A stretch of 64,000 nucleotides of DNA from Shinella sp. CPCC 101442 (GCF_024704725.1 NZ_JALIQS010000002.1:434001-498000); one strand, 5' to 3'; shown: positions 50,841 to 63,682, counted from the stretch's first letter. The notes: a model not told the origin generated them from the sequence alone. Numbers and translations are program-made.

Positions 50841-52127
50841 ATGCTGGCGAGCCTTGCCTCCATTCTCAGCCTCATGCTGTCCACCCTGCTGATGATGGTG
50901 GCCTTCGGGCTGCAGAGTTACGTCGTGCCGGTGCGCGCCGTGGCCGAGGGGTGGTCGACGCAGACAATCTCGATGATCGCGACGGGCTATACGATCGGCT
51001 TCACACTCTCCTGTATCGTGACGCCGAAATTCGTGCTGCTTGTCGGCCATGTGCGCGTCTTCGTGGCACTGATCACCTTGCTCTCCATCGGCATCCTGCT
51101 CTGCGCCATCGTGGTCGACTGGCGGGCGTGGATGCTGTTTCGCGCGATCTCTGGCTTCGCCATTTCGGGCAGCTATCTTATCATCGAGAGCTGGCTGAAC
51201 GAGCGCGTGACGAACGAAAACCGCGGCTCGGTCTTCTCCATCTACCTCATCACGACGATGGTCGGCACAATCGGCGGGCAATATCTCGTGCCGCTTGGCG
51301 ACCCTTCCAACACCTCGCTCTTCATCGTTTGCGGCATCATCTTCTCCATCGCTCTGATGCCGACGGCGCTGACCTCTTCACCGCTTCCGGCGCCGCCGAC
51401 GCAGGCGCGCTTCAACGTTCCTGCACTCTATCGGCGCTCGCCCGTGGCCGTGATCGGCGCCTTCCTCGCGGGCGCGCTTTCCGGCGCTTGGCTCAATCTC
51501 GGCGGTGTTTTCACGCAACGCATCGGCCTCTCCACCGCCGAGGGCGCGACACTGCTTGCCTCCGTGCTCATCGGCAGCGCCGTCGCGCAGATCCCGATCG
51601 GCCGCGCCTCCGATCGTATGGACCGCCGCCTCGTCATGGTCGCCTGCGGCATCATCGGCACGATCTCGTGTATCGCCATGGCCCTCGTCGCCAACGGATC
51701 GCCGATCGTACTCTATATCGCCGCCGCTTGCGTCGGCTCGGTGATCTTCCCGATCTATGCGCTGAACGTCGCGCATGCCAACGATCGGGCCCAGCCGGAT
51801 GAATATGTCGAGGTCTCCTCGGGCATGATGATCGTCTATGGCGTCGGCACCATTTCCGGTCCCATCGTCGTCGGCCCGATCATGGATCGCTTCGGCCCCG
51901 GTTCTCTCTTCGTCGTGCTCGCCGTCTATTTCGCGCTCTACGCGGCCTATGCCGCATGGCGTATCAGCCGGCGCGAGGCCAATGACGGGCTCGTCACCAA
52001 GACGGACTTTCAAGCCATGGCCGCGCAACCGCTGGGAGCCGACGCTGCGGCTGCAGCACTGCAACCCGATGCCACGACGGCAGAGCCCGTCGAGGACACG
52101 ACGACACCGGAATGGCGTCAGCCCTGA
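50841..52127 (+). CDS. MFS transporter, YcaD type
   Basis: About 428 residues with twelve predicted helices (LASILSLMLSTLLMMVAFGL, RAISGFAISGSYLIIESWLN). The motif ESWLNERVTNENRGSVFSIY is typical of the YcaD/UMF2 group. It probably exports small metabolites. GCGGAG precedes the ATG at 50841; an in-frame ATG is at 50820. Its 3' end overlaps the stop region of the convergent EamA gene by 10 bp. The C-terminal 40 residues are an acidic, Ala/Thr-rich tail. Confidence 0.88.
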   Translation: MLASLASILSLMLSTLLMMVAFGLQSYVVPVRAVAEGWSTQTISMIATGYTIGFTLSCIVTPKFVLLVGHVRVFVALITLLSIGILLCAIVVDWRAWMLFRAISGFAISGSYLIIESWLNERVTNENRGSVFSIYLITTMVGTIGGQYLVPLGDPSNTSLFIVCGIIFSIALMPTALTSSPLPAPPTQARFNVPALYRRSPVAVIGAFLAGALSGAWLNLGGVFTQRIGLSTAEGATLLASVLIGSAVAQIPIGRASDRMDRRLVMVACGIIGTISCIAMALVANGSPIVLYIAAACVGSVIFPIYALNVAHANDRAQPDEYVEVSSGMMIVYGVGTISGPIVVGPIMDRFGPGSLFVVLAVYFALYAAYAAWRISRREANDGLVTKTDFQAMAAQPLGADAAAAALQPDATTAEPVEDTTTPEWRQP

Positions 52128-53056
52128 GGCAATTTGTGACGCAACTCGGCGCGACGTTTCAAATCCAGCCGGTGCTCGCGGAAGATGACGAAGATGCCGG
52201 CGGTGACGACGATGGCGGTGCCGATCAACATGGCGCCGGTCGGCACGTCGCCGAACAGAAAATAGCCGATGATGAGGCCGAGCACGATCGAGGTATATTC
52301 GAACGGCGCGATGGTGGAGACGTCGGCATAGCGGTAGCTCGAGGTCAGCAGCAGCTGGGCGATGCCCCCGCAGAAGCCGGCCAGCGCCATCAGGCCCAGG
52401 GACGGCCAACTGAGCGCAATCCAGCCGAAAGGTAGCGTCGCCAGCGAGAAAATCGACGCGAAGAGCGAGAAGTAGAGCACGATGGTCGGCGTGCGCTCTG
52501 TCTGTACCAGCTTGCGCACCAGCACCATGGCGACGGAGCCCAGCACCGCGAACGCCATCATGGCAAGCGCCCCCATCGCCTCCGACGAGCCGAAACCGCC
52601 GTCGCGAAACAGCGTCAGGCGCGGCCAGCTGATGATGGCGACGCCTGTGAGGCCGACGAGAACCGCCGTCCAGCGATAGACGCCGACCTTCTCCTTGAGA
52701 AAGACGGCGGCGATGACGACGGTGACAAGCGGCAGAGCGTAGCCGAGCGCGATCGATTCCGGCAGCGGCAGGTGGATAAGGCCGTAAAAACCAAAGCCCA
52801 TGGAAAGAATGCCGACGAAACCACGCTTGAAGTGGCCGAAGATGTCGTCCGTCCGGAAGGCATCCCGCAACTGGCCATGCGCGCCGAGAAAAACCAGGAT
52901 CGGCACCATGGCGAAGGCGGAGCGCAGGAACGTGATCTGCCCCGCCGGCAGGTCCTTGCCTGCCGCCTTTATGAGCGTCGACATGCACAGGAAGACCACG
53001 ACCGAGGCGACCTTGAGAAAAATCCCCTTCATGGGATCGGAAGACTGCGTATCCAT
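52118..53056 (-). CDS. EamA/DMT-family transporter
   Basis: About 312 residues, ten helices in two EamA repeats (MKGIFLKVASVVVFLCMSTL near the start; VPTGAMLIGTAIVVTAGIFVI near the end). Similar to RarD/RhaT-type exporters. The start is uncertain among ATGs at 53089, 53056 and 53032; none has a strong Shine-Dalgarno. It converges on the MFS gene with a 10-bp overlap of coding ends, so antisense transcription effects are possible. Substrate unknown. Confidence 0.84.
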   Translation of the reverse strand: MDTQSSDPMKGIFLKVASVVVFLCMSTLIKAAGKDLPAGQITFLRSAFAMVPILVFLGAHGQLRDAFRTDDIFGHFKRGFVGILSMGFGFYGLIHLPLPESIALGYALPLVTVVIAAVFLKEKVGVYRWTAVLVGLTGVAIISWPRLTLFRDGGFGSSEAMGALAMMAFAVLGSVAMVLVRKLVQTERTPTIVLYFSLFASIFSLATLPFGWIALSWPSLGLMALAGFCGGIAQLLLTSSYRYADVSTIAPFEYTSIVLGLIIGYFLFGDVPTGAMLIGTAIVVTAGIFVIFREHRLDLKRRAELRHKLPQG

Positions 53057-53357
53057 GGGGAACTCGTCACGGCCGGAAGGCCGTGGCATCAGGCGTTGAA
53101 GAAGATCGGAAAACCGATTCAGACCTTCACAAGTCTAGCGGGATTGCCGGTCGGATGGGATCAATTCTCGTGATGCACCAAACATTCTTTTGATCGGAAC
53201 GCAGCCGGCACAAAATTGTGAATGGGGGTTCCATGGAAATGAGATGTTAAGCGAATAAGCATATCTTTTCGCGGAATTTGGGGGCAGACCGCCTTTCGGG
53301 GGCGTCGCGTTGTATGAAAACGGGACGACCAGCGGCGGCAACGAGCAGGACATATCC

Positions 53358-56006
53358 ATGCGGACAGAGAACGGCCAGATCATCCACCTGGCGGACTATC
53401 GCCAGACTGACTTTGTTCTCGAGCGTGTCGACCTGACCTTCGAACTGGACCCGACGGAGACCAAGGTCGAGGCCCGGCTGATCTTCCATCGCCGCGACGG
53501 CGTCGATGCGAACGCCCCGCTGGTGCTTGATGGCGACGAGCTCGTCATGACCAGCCTGCTCTTCGACCAGCTGGAAATGGACACGGCGCGCTATGACGCG
53601 ACGCCCGACAGCCTGACGATCCGCGACCTGCCCGCCAGCGAGCCCTTCGAAGTCACGATCACCACGATGATCAATCCCGAGGCCAACACGCAGCTGATGG
53701 GCCTCTACCGTTCGAACGGCATCTACTGCACGCAGTGCGAGGCCGAGGGCTTCCGCCGCATCACGTATTTCCCCGACCGGCCGGACGTGCTCGCCGTCTA
53801 CACGGTCAACATCATCGCCGACAAGGCGAGCTGCCCGCTGCTGCTCTCCAACGGCAACTTCCTCGGCGGTGCCGGCTACGGCGAAGGCAAACATTTCGCC
53901 GCCTGGTTCGACCCGCATCCGAAGCCGTCCTATCTTTTCGCACTGGTTGCCGGCGACCTCGGCATTGTCGAAGACACATTCACGACGATGTCCGAACGCG
54001 AGGTCACGCTGAAAATCTATGTCGAGCACGGCAAGGAAGCCCGCGCGGCCTATGCGATGGACGCGCTGAAGCGTTCCATGAAGTGGGACGAAGAGGTGTT
54101 CGGCCGCGAATACGATCTCGACATCTTCATGATCGTCGCCGTCTCCGACTTCAACATGGGCGCCATGGAGAACAAGGGGCTCAACGTCTTCAACGACAAA
54201 TACGTGCTGGCCGACCCGGAAACCGCGACCGACCAGGACTATGCGAATATCGAGGCGATCATCGCCCACGAATATTTCCACAACTGGACCGGCAACCGCG
54301 TCACCTGCCGCGACTGGTTCCAGCTCTGCCTCAAGGAAGGCCTGACGGTCTATCGCGACCATGAGTTCTCCGCCGACCAGCGCTCACGCGCCGTCAAGCG
54401 CATCGCCGAGGTGCGGCATCTGAAGTCGGAGCAGTTCCCGGAGGATGCAGGCCCCCTCGCCCATCCGGTGCGCCCGACGAAATACCGCGAAATCAACAAT
54501 TTCTACACGACGACCGTCTACGAAAAAGGCTCCGAGGTGACGCGCATGATCGCGACCATCGTCGGCAAGGACGGCTTCAAGAAGGGCATGGACCTCTATT
54601 TCGAGCGTCATGACGGCGATGCCGCGACGATCGAGGATTTCGTGAAATGCTTCGAAGAGGCAAACGGCGTCGATCTCGGCCAGTTCTCGCTCTGGTATCA
54701 TCAGGCCGGTACGCCGCTCGTCAGCGTTTCCTCGAGCTACGACCAGGCGAAGGGTGAATTCACGCTGTCGCTCGAACAGATGATCCCGCCGACGCCCGGC
54801 CAGAGCACCAAGGAGCCGATGCACATTCCGCTGCGCTTCGGCCTCATCCTCGCCGATGGCTCCGAGGCAACGCCTTCTGCGGTCAGCGGCGCCGATGTCG
54901 ACGGCGATGTGCTGCATCTCAGGGAACGCCGCCAGACGGTGACGTTCTTCGGTATCGCTTCGCGGCCGGTCGTTTCGCTGAACCGCAGTTTCTCCGCCCC
55001 GATCAACCTGCATTTCGAGCAGGCGCCGGGCGATCTCGCCCATATTGCCGCCCATGACAGCGACCTCTTCTCCCGCTGGCAGGCGCTGAACGATCTCGCT
55101 CTGCCGAACCTCGTGGACGCGGCGCGCAAGGCCCGTGCCGGTGAGGCGATCGAACCGGACGCGGTTCTCGCCGACACGCTGATCGCCATTGCCGGCGATG
55201 AGGCGCTGGAGCCGGCGTTCCGGGCACAGGCGCTGGCCTTGCCCTCCGAGTCCGATATCGCCCGCGAACTCGGTAGCAACAACGATCCGGACGCCATCCG
55301 TGCCGGCCGGGAAGCCGTGCTGGCTTTCATCGCCAACCGTAACCCCGCCGTCTTCGCCGCGCTATTTGAAAGCCATGGCACCAAGGGTGCCTTCACGCCG
55401 GATGCGGCGAGCGCCGGACAGCGCGCGCTGCGCAACGCGGCGCTGGCCTATCTCGCCGTCTCCGATGGAACGCCGGCCCGTGCTGCCGCCGCGTTCAAGA
55501 GTGCGGACAACATGACGGACCTGAGCGCCGCACTCACCGTGCTTGCCCACCGTTTCCCCGATGCGCCTGAGACGGCCGACGCGCTGGAAACCTTCCGCGC
55601 CCGCTTTGCTGAAAACGCACTCGTCATCGACAAGTGGTTCTCCATCCAGTCGACCATTCCGGGCGATGGCGCGCTGGAGCGCGTCAAGGCCCTGATGACG
55701 AGCCCGCATTTCAACAAGGCAAACCCCAACCGCGTACGGGCGCTGGTCGGCACCTTCGCCTTCTCCAACCCGACCGGCTTCAACCGGGCGGACGGTGCCG
55801 GCTACCGGTTCCTTGCCGATCAGATCCTCGAGATCGACCCGAAGAACCCGCAGCTTGCCGCCCGCATCCTCACCTCGATGCGCTCCTGGCGTGCACTTGA
55901 GGAAGGTCGCTCGGATCACGCGCGCAATGCGTTGCGAACGATTGCGGCAGGCGAAAAGCTGTCGTCGGACGTTTCTGATATCGTCGAGCGGATGCTTAAA
56001 GGTTGA
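53358..56006 (+). CDS. pepN: Aminopeptidase N (M1 zinc metallopeptidase)
   Basis: 882 residues, close to E. coli PepN. The N-terminal beta-sandwich, the exopeptidase GAMENKGLNVF motif, zinc ligands His304, His308 and Glu327 in HEYFHNW and KEGLTVYRDHEF, and the C-terminal helical ARM-type domain are all present. It removes N-terminal residues from peptides in the cytoplasm. GCAGGA lies eight bases before the ATG at 53358; 16 upstream codons are in frame but non-conserved. Followed by a UUCG-loop terminator. Confidence 0.97.
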   Translation: MRTENGQIIHLADYRQTDFVLERVDLTFELDPTETKVEARLIFHRRDGVDANAPLVLDGDELVMTSLLFDQLEMDTARYDATPDSLTIRDLPASEPFEVTITTMINPEANTQLMGLYRSNGIYCTQCEAEGFRRITYFPDRPDVLAVYTVNIIADKASCPLLLSNGNFLGGAGYGEGKHFAAWFDPHPKPSYLFALVAGDLGIVEDTFTTMSEREVTLKIYVEHGKEARAAYAMDALKRSMKWDEEVFGREYDLDIFMIVAVSDFNMGAMENKGLNVFNDKYVLADPETATDQDYANIEAIIAHEYFHNWTGNRVTCRDWFQLCLKEGLTVYRDHEFSADQRSRAVKRIAEVRHLKSEQFPEDAGPLAHPVRPTKYREINNFYTTTVYEKGSEVTRMIATIVGKDGFKKGMDLYFERHDGDAATIEDFVKCFEEANGVDLGQFSLWYHQAGTPLVSVSSSYDQAKGEFTLSLEQMIPPTPGQSTKEPMHIPLRFGLILADGSEATPSAVSGADVDGDVLHLRERRQTVTFFGIASRPVVSLNRSFSAPINLHFEQAPGDLAHIAAHDSDLFSRWQALNDLALPNLVDAARKARAGEAIEPDAVLADTLIAIAGDEALEPAFRAQALALPSESDIARELGSNNDPDAIRAGREAVLAFIANRNPAVFAALFESHGTKGAFTPDAASAGQRALRNAALAYLAVSDGTPARAAAAFKSADNMTDLSAALTVLAHRFPDAPETADALETFRARFAENALVIDKWFSIQSTIPGDGALERVKALMTSPHFNKANPNRVRALVGTFAFSNPTGFNRADGAGYRFLADQILEIDPKNPQLAARILTSMRSWRALEEGRSDHARNALRTIAAGEKLSSDVSDIVERMLKG

Positions 56007-56028
56007 AATTCTGAAAACCCAATGATTT

Positions 56029-56050
56029 CGGGCGCTTCGGCGCCCGTTTT
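56029..56050 (+). terminator. Terminator of pepN (TTCG tetraloop)
   Basis: 7-bp stem CGGGCGC / GCGCCCG closed by TTCG, then TTTTCGTTTC. It begins 22 bases after the stop. Confidence 0.88.
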
Positions 56051-56198
56051 CGTTTCGCCATACAAGTTTGCACCGGCAAAATATGGTTAACAAACTTTTA
56101 CCTTTTCCTCTGGACAAGCCGAATCACAATTGATTCATTAGGGCAGATTCGGGCGAGCGGCGCGCCGAATCACGAGAGGGTTACGAGGTTTGAAGACT

Positions 56199-58547
<2,349 letters not shown>

Positions 58548-58587
58548 AATCTCCTCTCCGCCCGGCAGGCGGAGAGGGCCTCACCGG

Positions 58588-61539
58588 CTAGGCCCTCACC
58601 GTCGCCTGCAGGATCTTGCGCACCGCCTTCGAAATCCTGCGGATTTCCGCCTCCAGCGTGCGCAGATCCGGGCAGTCCCCTGCACGGCAGACGAGATCGA
58701 CAAGTCCTGCCGGCGCTTCCTTCGGATCGAACCCGCCATCGACGCAGAGGCGAACGATCTGCGAAATCTCCGTGTAGAACGACAGCGCCCTCTCGACCGT
58801 TTCGAGATCGTTGGGGTCCATCATCGCCTTGCCGAGCACGGCCAGCGCCCCGCTTGTCGGCAGAACCTTATCCGGCTGCGACGCGCCGCGCGCGGGCGCC
58901 ACCAGCGCGAGGAACTGGGCGATGAATTCAATATCGATCAACCCGCCGGCGATGAGCTTGAGGTCCCAGATGTCCTTCGGCGGTTTCTCCCGGTCGATGA
59001 GGTCGCGCATCTCGGTGACGTCCTTGGCGACCTTCACCGTCTCGCGCTTGCGCGAAAGCACCGTGCGGAAAATCTCTTCCGCTTCCTTCATGAGGCTCTC
59101 GTCACCGCAAAGCACGCGGGCGCGTGTCAGCGCCATATGCTCCCAGGTCCAGGCCTCCTCGGCCTGATACTTGGCGAAGGCGTTGATGCGGGTCGCCACC
59201 GGCCCCTTGTTGCCGGAGGGGCGAAGGCGCATGTCCACTTCGTACAGCACGCCCTCCGCCATCGGGGCGGAGAGTGCCGCGATCAGCCGCTGGGTGATGC
59301 GGGTGAAATACTTCATGTTGTCGAGGGGCTTTGCGCCATCCGACTCAAAGGCGTCGCTGTCGTGGTCGTAGAGCAGGATCAGGTCGATGTCGGAGCCGGC
59401 GGTCAGCTCGAAGCTGCCGAGCTTGCCCATGCCGACCAGCGCCACGCGTCCACCCGGGAATTTGCCATGCGCGGCCTCCACCTCGTCCAGCACCGCCTTC
59501 AGCGCCGCGGCGACGATGAGATCGGCGACGTGGGTGAAGGCGCGGCCAGCCTGTTTTCCCGTAATCGCGCCGGTCAGCAGCCGGATACCGATGAGGAAGC
59601 GTTGTTCGGCGGCGATGATGCGCAGCCGGTCGAGGATTTCCTCGTAGTGCCGTGCACCGGAGACGAAACCTTCGATGCGTTCGGCGAGATAGGCGCGCGT
59701 CGGAAGTTCGGCCAGGAGGCCCGGGTCCAGCATGCCATCGAAGACATGAGGCTTGGCCGCGATGACCTCCGCAAGGCGGGGGGCAGACGACATGATGTTG
59801 ACGATGAGGGAAAGCAGCGCCGGATTGTTGCCGAGCAGCGAGAAGAGCTGGATGCCCGCCGGCAGGCCGGAGATGAAGCTGTCGAAGCGCAAAAGCGCCT
59901 CGTCCGCGCGCTTGTTCTCGCCGAAGACGCGCAACAGCCGCGGCGTCAGTTCCGTCAGCCGCTCGCGCGCCTCGACGGATTGCGTGGCGCGGTAGCGGCC
60001 ATAGTGCCAGGTGCGGATAGTACGGGAAATGTCGGCGGGGCGCTCGAAGCCGAGACGCTTCAGCGTTTCCAGCGTATCCGGATCATCCTTCTGGCCCGTG
60101 AAGACGAGATTGCCGGTCTCGGAGGAAAGCTTCGCCTCCTGCTCGAACAGGGCCGCATAGCGTCGTTCGACGGTCTTCAGAACCTCGACGAGTTTTGCCG
60201 AGAAGCTGGCCGTGTCGGCAAAACCCATCATGAAGGCGATGCGCTTCAACTCCGCCTCGGTTTCCGGCAAAAGATGGGTCTGTTCGTCGCGCACCATCTG
60301 GATACGGTGCTCGACATCGCGCAGGAACCAGTAGGCCTCCGTCAGTTCTTCGGCCGTCGCCTCGTCAATCCAGTTCGCCCTGGCCAGCTCCCCGAGCATG
60401 GGTTCGGTGGCACGGAGCCGAAGCGCCGGCACACGTCCGCCGGCGATCAGCTGCTGGGTCTGCACGAAGAACTCGATTTCGCGAATACCGCCGCGGCCGA
60501 GCTTGACATTGTGCCCCTTCACCGCGATCTCGCCATGGCCCTTGTGCACATGGATCTGCCGCTTGATGGAGTGGATGTCGGCAATCGCCGCATAGTCGAG
60601 GTATTTGCGGAAAACGAAGGGCGTCAAGCCCTTGAGGAAGGCTTCACCGGCTCTGATGTCACCGGCAACGGGCTTGGCCTTGATGAAGGCCGCACGCTCC
60701 CAGTTTTGCCCGCGGCTTTCATAATACAGCATGGCGGAATCGAAGGAGATGGCGAGCGGTGTCGCACCGGGGTCCGGGCGCAGGCGCAGGTCTGTGCGGA
60801 AGACATATCCGTCCGCCGTGCGCTCCTGCATGATACGGATGAGACGGCGCACGAGGCGGGAGAAGGTTTCCACCGCCTCGCTGGCATCGACGGCGACCTC
60901 GGCCATCGGATCGTAAAACACGACGAGGTCGATATCGGAGGAGTAGTTGAGCTCCGCGGCACCGAGCTTGCCCATGCCGAGCACGATCAGCCCGGACTTT
61001 TCGCTCGGATGCGCGGGATCGGGCAACTTCAGCTTGCCGCTATGATGGGCGGAGAGAAGAAGATGATCGATAGCGGCAGACGTTGCCGCTTCAGCCAGCC
61101 CGGTCAGAAAAGCGGTGGTGCGGCGCGCGTCGAAAATGCGGGCAAGGTCCGCGAGCGCGGTGAGGAAGGCGACCTCGCGTTTGGCGATGCGCAGTCGCGT
61201 CATCAGCAAGGCTTCCGTCACCTCGCCGTCCGTCGGTTCCCAGGCCGTGCGGGCACGGACGATGGCAGCGTCGATCGCCGGTACGATCGGCTCCTCCAGC
61301 GCGCGGGCCAGCAAACGCGGATCGATGCGGGCCGTGTCGCGCAGATAGGGCGAAAGCGTGAAGGCGGCGACGACAAAGTCCTTGAGCGGACCTTCCTCGC
61401 CAAGCAGCCTTGCGATGGCGGCGTGGTCTTTCGCCCAATCCTTGAGATCGGACAGTACGGACTTGACCTCCGTCTGGCTCAACGGCCGGATCGGAGAGGT
61501 CGAAAGATCGGAAAACCGCGTCGTTTCCGTCACGTTCAT
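58588..61539 (-). CDS. glnE: Bifunctional glutamine synthetase adenylyltransferase/deadenylylase
   Basis: 983 residues, the full-length family size. Two nucleotidyltransferase domains are visible: N-terminal, with YSSDIDLVVFYD near residue 200 (AMP removal), and C-terminal, with TAGSDIDLILLYD near residue 715 (AMP addition), separated by helical regulatory segments. It modifies glutamine synthetase in response to GlnB. It lies 30 bp after the histidine kinase gene and is probably on the same minus-strand transcript. A small Shine-Dalgarno (AGGAG) lies before the ATG at 61539. Confidence 0.96.
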   Translation of the reverse strand: MNVTETTRFSDLSTSPIRPLSQTEVKSVLSDLKDWAKDHAAIARLLGEEGPLKDFVVAAFTLSPYLRDTARIDPRLLARALEEPIVPAIDAAIVRARTAWEPTDGEVTEALLMTRLRIAKREVAFLTALADLARIFDARRTTAFLTGLAEAATSAAIDHLLLSAHHSGKLKLPDPAHPSEKSGLIVLGMGKLGAAELNYSSDIDLVVFYDPMAEVAVDASEAVETFSRLVRRLIRIMQERTADGYVFRTDLRLRPDPGATPLAISFDSAMLYYESRGQNWERAAFIKAKPVAGDIRAGEAFLKGLTPFVFRKYLDYAAIADIHSIKRQIHVHKGHGEIAVKGHNVKLGRGGIREIEFFVQTQQLIAGGRVPALRLRATEPMLGELARANWIDEATAEELTEAYWFLRDVEHRIQMVRDEQTHLLPETEAELKRIAFMMGFADTASFSAKLVEVLKTVERRYAALFEQEAKLSSETGNLVFTGQKDDPDTLETLKRLGFERPADISRTIRTWHYGRYRATQSVEARERLTELTPRLLRVFGENKRADEALLRFDSFISGLPAGIQLFSLLGNNPALLSLIVNIMSSAPRLAEVIAAKPHVFDGMLDPGLLAELPTRAYLAERIEGFVSGARHYEEILDRLRIIAAEQRFLIGIRLLTGAITGKQAGRAFTHVADLIVAAALKAVLDEVEAAHGKFPGGRVALVGMGKLGSFELTAGSDIDLILLYDHDSDAFESDGAKPLDNMKYFTRITQRLIAALSAPMAEGVLYEVDMRLRPSGNKGPVATRINAFAKYQAEEAWTWEHMALTRARVLCGDESLMKEAEEIFRTVLSRKRETVKVAKDVTEMRDLIDREKPPKDIWDLKLIAGGLIDIEFIAQFLALVAPARGASQPDKVLPTSGALAVLGKAMMDPNDLETVERALSFYTEISQIVRLCVDGGFDPKEAPAGLVDLVCRAGDCPDLRTLEAEIRRISKAVRKILQATVRA

Positions 61540-61569
61540 GATGTCTCCTCGCCTTTTTGACGAGGTGTA

Positions 61570-62994
61570 TCAGTCCGGAAGGATCGGGAAAACCATCCTG
61601 ACCGTCAGCCCCCGATTGTTTTGCCGTTCGGGATGGGTTGCAGCAAGCTCCAGTCGTCCGTGATGCATCTCCATGACGGCGCCGACGAGCGACAGGCCGA
61701 GACCCGTGCCCGGCTTGGAGCGGCTGGCGTCGAGACGGACAAAGCGCTTCACCACATCGTCGTGTTTGTCATCGGGTACGCCGGGGCCATTGTCGGCGAC
61801 CGACAAAACGACATCCCCATCGCGGCGCGCCAACGAGACGCGGATTTCTGGCTCGCTCTGGCCGCCTTCCGCATATTTGATGGCATTGTCGATGAGATTA
61901 CCGAGCGCCTGACCCACGAGCTCCCGGTTGCCCTTGATCTCGATAGCCTCGGCGATGTGAGTGACGAGACGGAGCCCGCTGTCTTCGGCGACCGGCTCGT
62001 AGAGTTCCGCCCCGTCGCGGGCGATGCCGCTTATGTCGATCGCGCTCATCTCCGCGGGCGCCTGCCCTGCCTCCACGCGTGAAATCATCAGAAGCGCATT
62101 GAAGGTGCGGATAAGCTGGTCGGACTCGCCGATCATCTCCTCCAGCGCGGTGCGGTAATCCGCCTTGTCATCGCCGGCAAGGGCGGCCTCCGCCTTGTTT
62201 CGCAGGCGGGTCAGCGGCGTCTTCAGATCATGCGCGATATTGTCCGAGACCTGTTTGAGGCCTTCGTTGAGCTTTTCGATACGCCCCAGCATGGTGTTCA
62301 GCGATTCGGAAAGGCGGTCGAACTCGTCGCCGGAACCGCTGGTCGGCAGGCGCTGGGAGAGGTCGCCGGCCATGATGCGCTGGCTGGCTCCGGACATGCG
62401 ATCCATGCGTTTCAGCGCATTGCGGCCGATGAGATACCAGATGGCGAGCGCGCCGATACCCATCACGCCAAGCGCCACCATCAACGCCTGGCGCACAAGC
62501 TTGCGGAAATTCTCCGGCTCGCCGAGGTCACGGCCGACAAGCACCCTCAGTCCATTGGACAGGACGATGACCTGCGCATAGGCCATCGGGCGGTTTCCAC
62601 CGCGTGCCTCCTCCTGATAACGCTGGTAGAGGAAGGGTGCCTCCGTCCAGCCCTCGGTGTCCAGCACACCGGGCTGCAGCGAAGCAACATTGCCCGCCAA
62701 CACTTCGCCCGTCGGGCTTGCGATGATGTAGAGATTGGCCCCCGGCTGGCGGGCGCGCCGCTCCAGCGTGCGCAGCAGGCCATTCATGCCGCTCTTCTCA
62801 AAAACAGCTTCGATCTGCTGGGTTTCCTGCGCCACCGCATCGCGCATCTGCTGCCGCAGAAGCCCCTCCGACATGGTGGAGACATAGAAGACGAGGAATG
62901 CCGCGCAAATGGCAAACAGCAGGAGATAGACCGCCGAAAGGCGCACCGCCGTGGTGCGGTAGAGCAGGGTCAGGCGGCCAAGCGGTCCATTCAT
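61570..62994 (-). CDS. Sensor histidine kinase of an OmpR-type system
   Basis: 474 residues. An N-terminal membrane helix (LSAVYLLLFAICAAFLVFYV), a periplasmic loop of about 120 residues, a second helix (ALMVALGVMGIGALAIWYLI), a HAMP domain, HisKA with His255 (SDNIAHDLKTPLTRL) and HATPase_c (NLIDNAIKYAEGG, DNGPGVPDD, GTGLGLSLVGAV). Paired with the response regulator 4 bp upstream and followed by glnE. Downstream signal unknown; linkage to degP suggests envelope stress. Confidence 0.93.
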   Translation of the reverse strand: MNGPLGRLTLLYRTTAVRLSAVYLLLFAICAAFLVFYVSTMSEGLLRQQMRDAVAQETQQIEAVFEKSGMNGLLRTLERRARQPGANLYIIASPTGEVLAGNVASLQPGVLDTEGWTEAPFLYQRYQEEARGGNRPMAYAQVIVLSNGLRVLVGRDLGEPENFRKLVRQALMVALGVMGIGALAIWYLIGRNALKRMDRMSGASQRIMAGDLSQRLPTSGSGDEFDRLSESLNTMLGRIEKLNEGLKQVSDNIAHDLKTPLTRLRNKAEAALAGDDKADYRTALEEMIGESDQLIRTFNALLMISRVEAGQAPAEMSAIDISGIARDGAELYEPVAEDSGLRLVTHIAEAIEIKGNRELVGQALGNLIDNAIKYAEGGQSEPEIRVSLARRDGDVVLSVADNGPGVPDDKHDDVVKRFVRLDASRSKPGTGLGLSLVGAVMEMHHGRLELAATHPERQNNRGLTVRMVFPILPD

Positions 62995-62998
62995 GGGG

Positions 62999-63682
62999 TC
63001 AGCCTGCCGCCTCGTCCTTCATCATGTATCCCGCGCCGCGCACCGTGCGCAGCAGCGGCTGGTCGAAGTCCTTTTCGATCTTCGAGCGCAGGCGCGAGAC
63101 GTGGACGTCGATGACATTGGTCTGCGGATCGAAGTGGTAGTCCCAGACATTCTCGAGCAGCATGGTGCGTGTCACCACCTGGCCGGCATTCTTCATCAGA
63201 TATTCGAGCAGGCGGAATTCGCGCGGCTGGAGGAGGATTTCCCTGCCGGCGCGCTTCACGGTGTGGGAGAGACGGTCGAGTTCGAGATCGCCGACGCGAT
63301 AGACCATGTCCTGCTCCGGCGTGCCCTTGCGACGGCCGAGCACTTCGACACGGGCTAGAAGCTCGCTGAAGGCATAGGGTTTGGGCAGATAATCGTCGCC
63401 ACCGGCGCGAAGGCCCGTCACGCGGTCGTCGACCTGACCGAGGGCGGAGAGGATCAGGACGGGGGTATGGATATTGCGACGCCGCAGTTCCGAGATCAGC
63501 GACAGGCCATCGCGGCGCGGCAACATGCGGTCGATGACCAGCACGTCATAGCTGTTTTCAGTCGCCAGGAAGAGGCCGCTTTCGCCGTCACTCGCATGGT
63601 CGAGCACAATGCCTGCCTCGCGAAAGGCCTTCGAGAGATAGGCGGCCGCCTCCAGATCGTCTTCTACAATCAATATCTTCAT
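62999..63682 (-). CDS. OmpR-family response regulator
   Basis: 227 residues. The receiver domain has acidic pocket EDD (residues 7-9), phospho-Asp51 (VIDRMLPRR), Ser/Thr switch (ILSALG) and Lys (PKPYAFSELLARV). The C-terminal winged-helix domain has LQPREFRLLEYLMKNAGQVV, VIDVHVSRLRSKIEKDF and RTVRGAGYMMKDE. The ATG at 63682 begins MKILIVEDDL; an in-frame extension upstream is not conserved. It lies between degP and the kinase, and may regulate degP, since that gene is upstream in the same direction. Confidence 0.94.
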   Translation of the reverse strand: MKILIVEDDLEAAAYLSKAFREAGIVLDHASDGESGLFLATENSYDVLVIDRMLPRRDGLSLISELRRRNIHTPVLILSALGQVDDRVTGLRAGGDDYLPKPYAFSELLARVEVLGRRKGTPEQDMVYRVGDLELDRLSHTVKRAGREILLQPREFRLLEYLMKNAGQVVTRTMLLENVWDYHFDPQTNVIDVHVSRLRSKIEKDFDQPLLRTVRGAGYMMKDEAAG

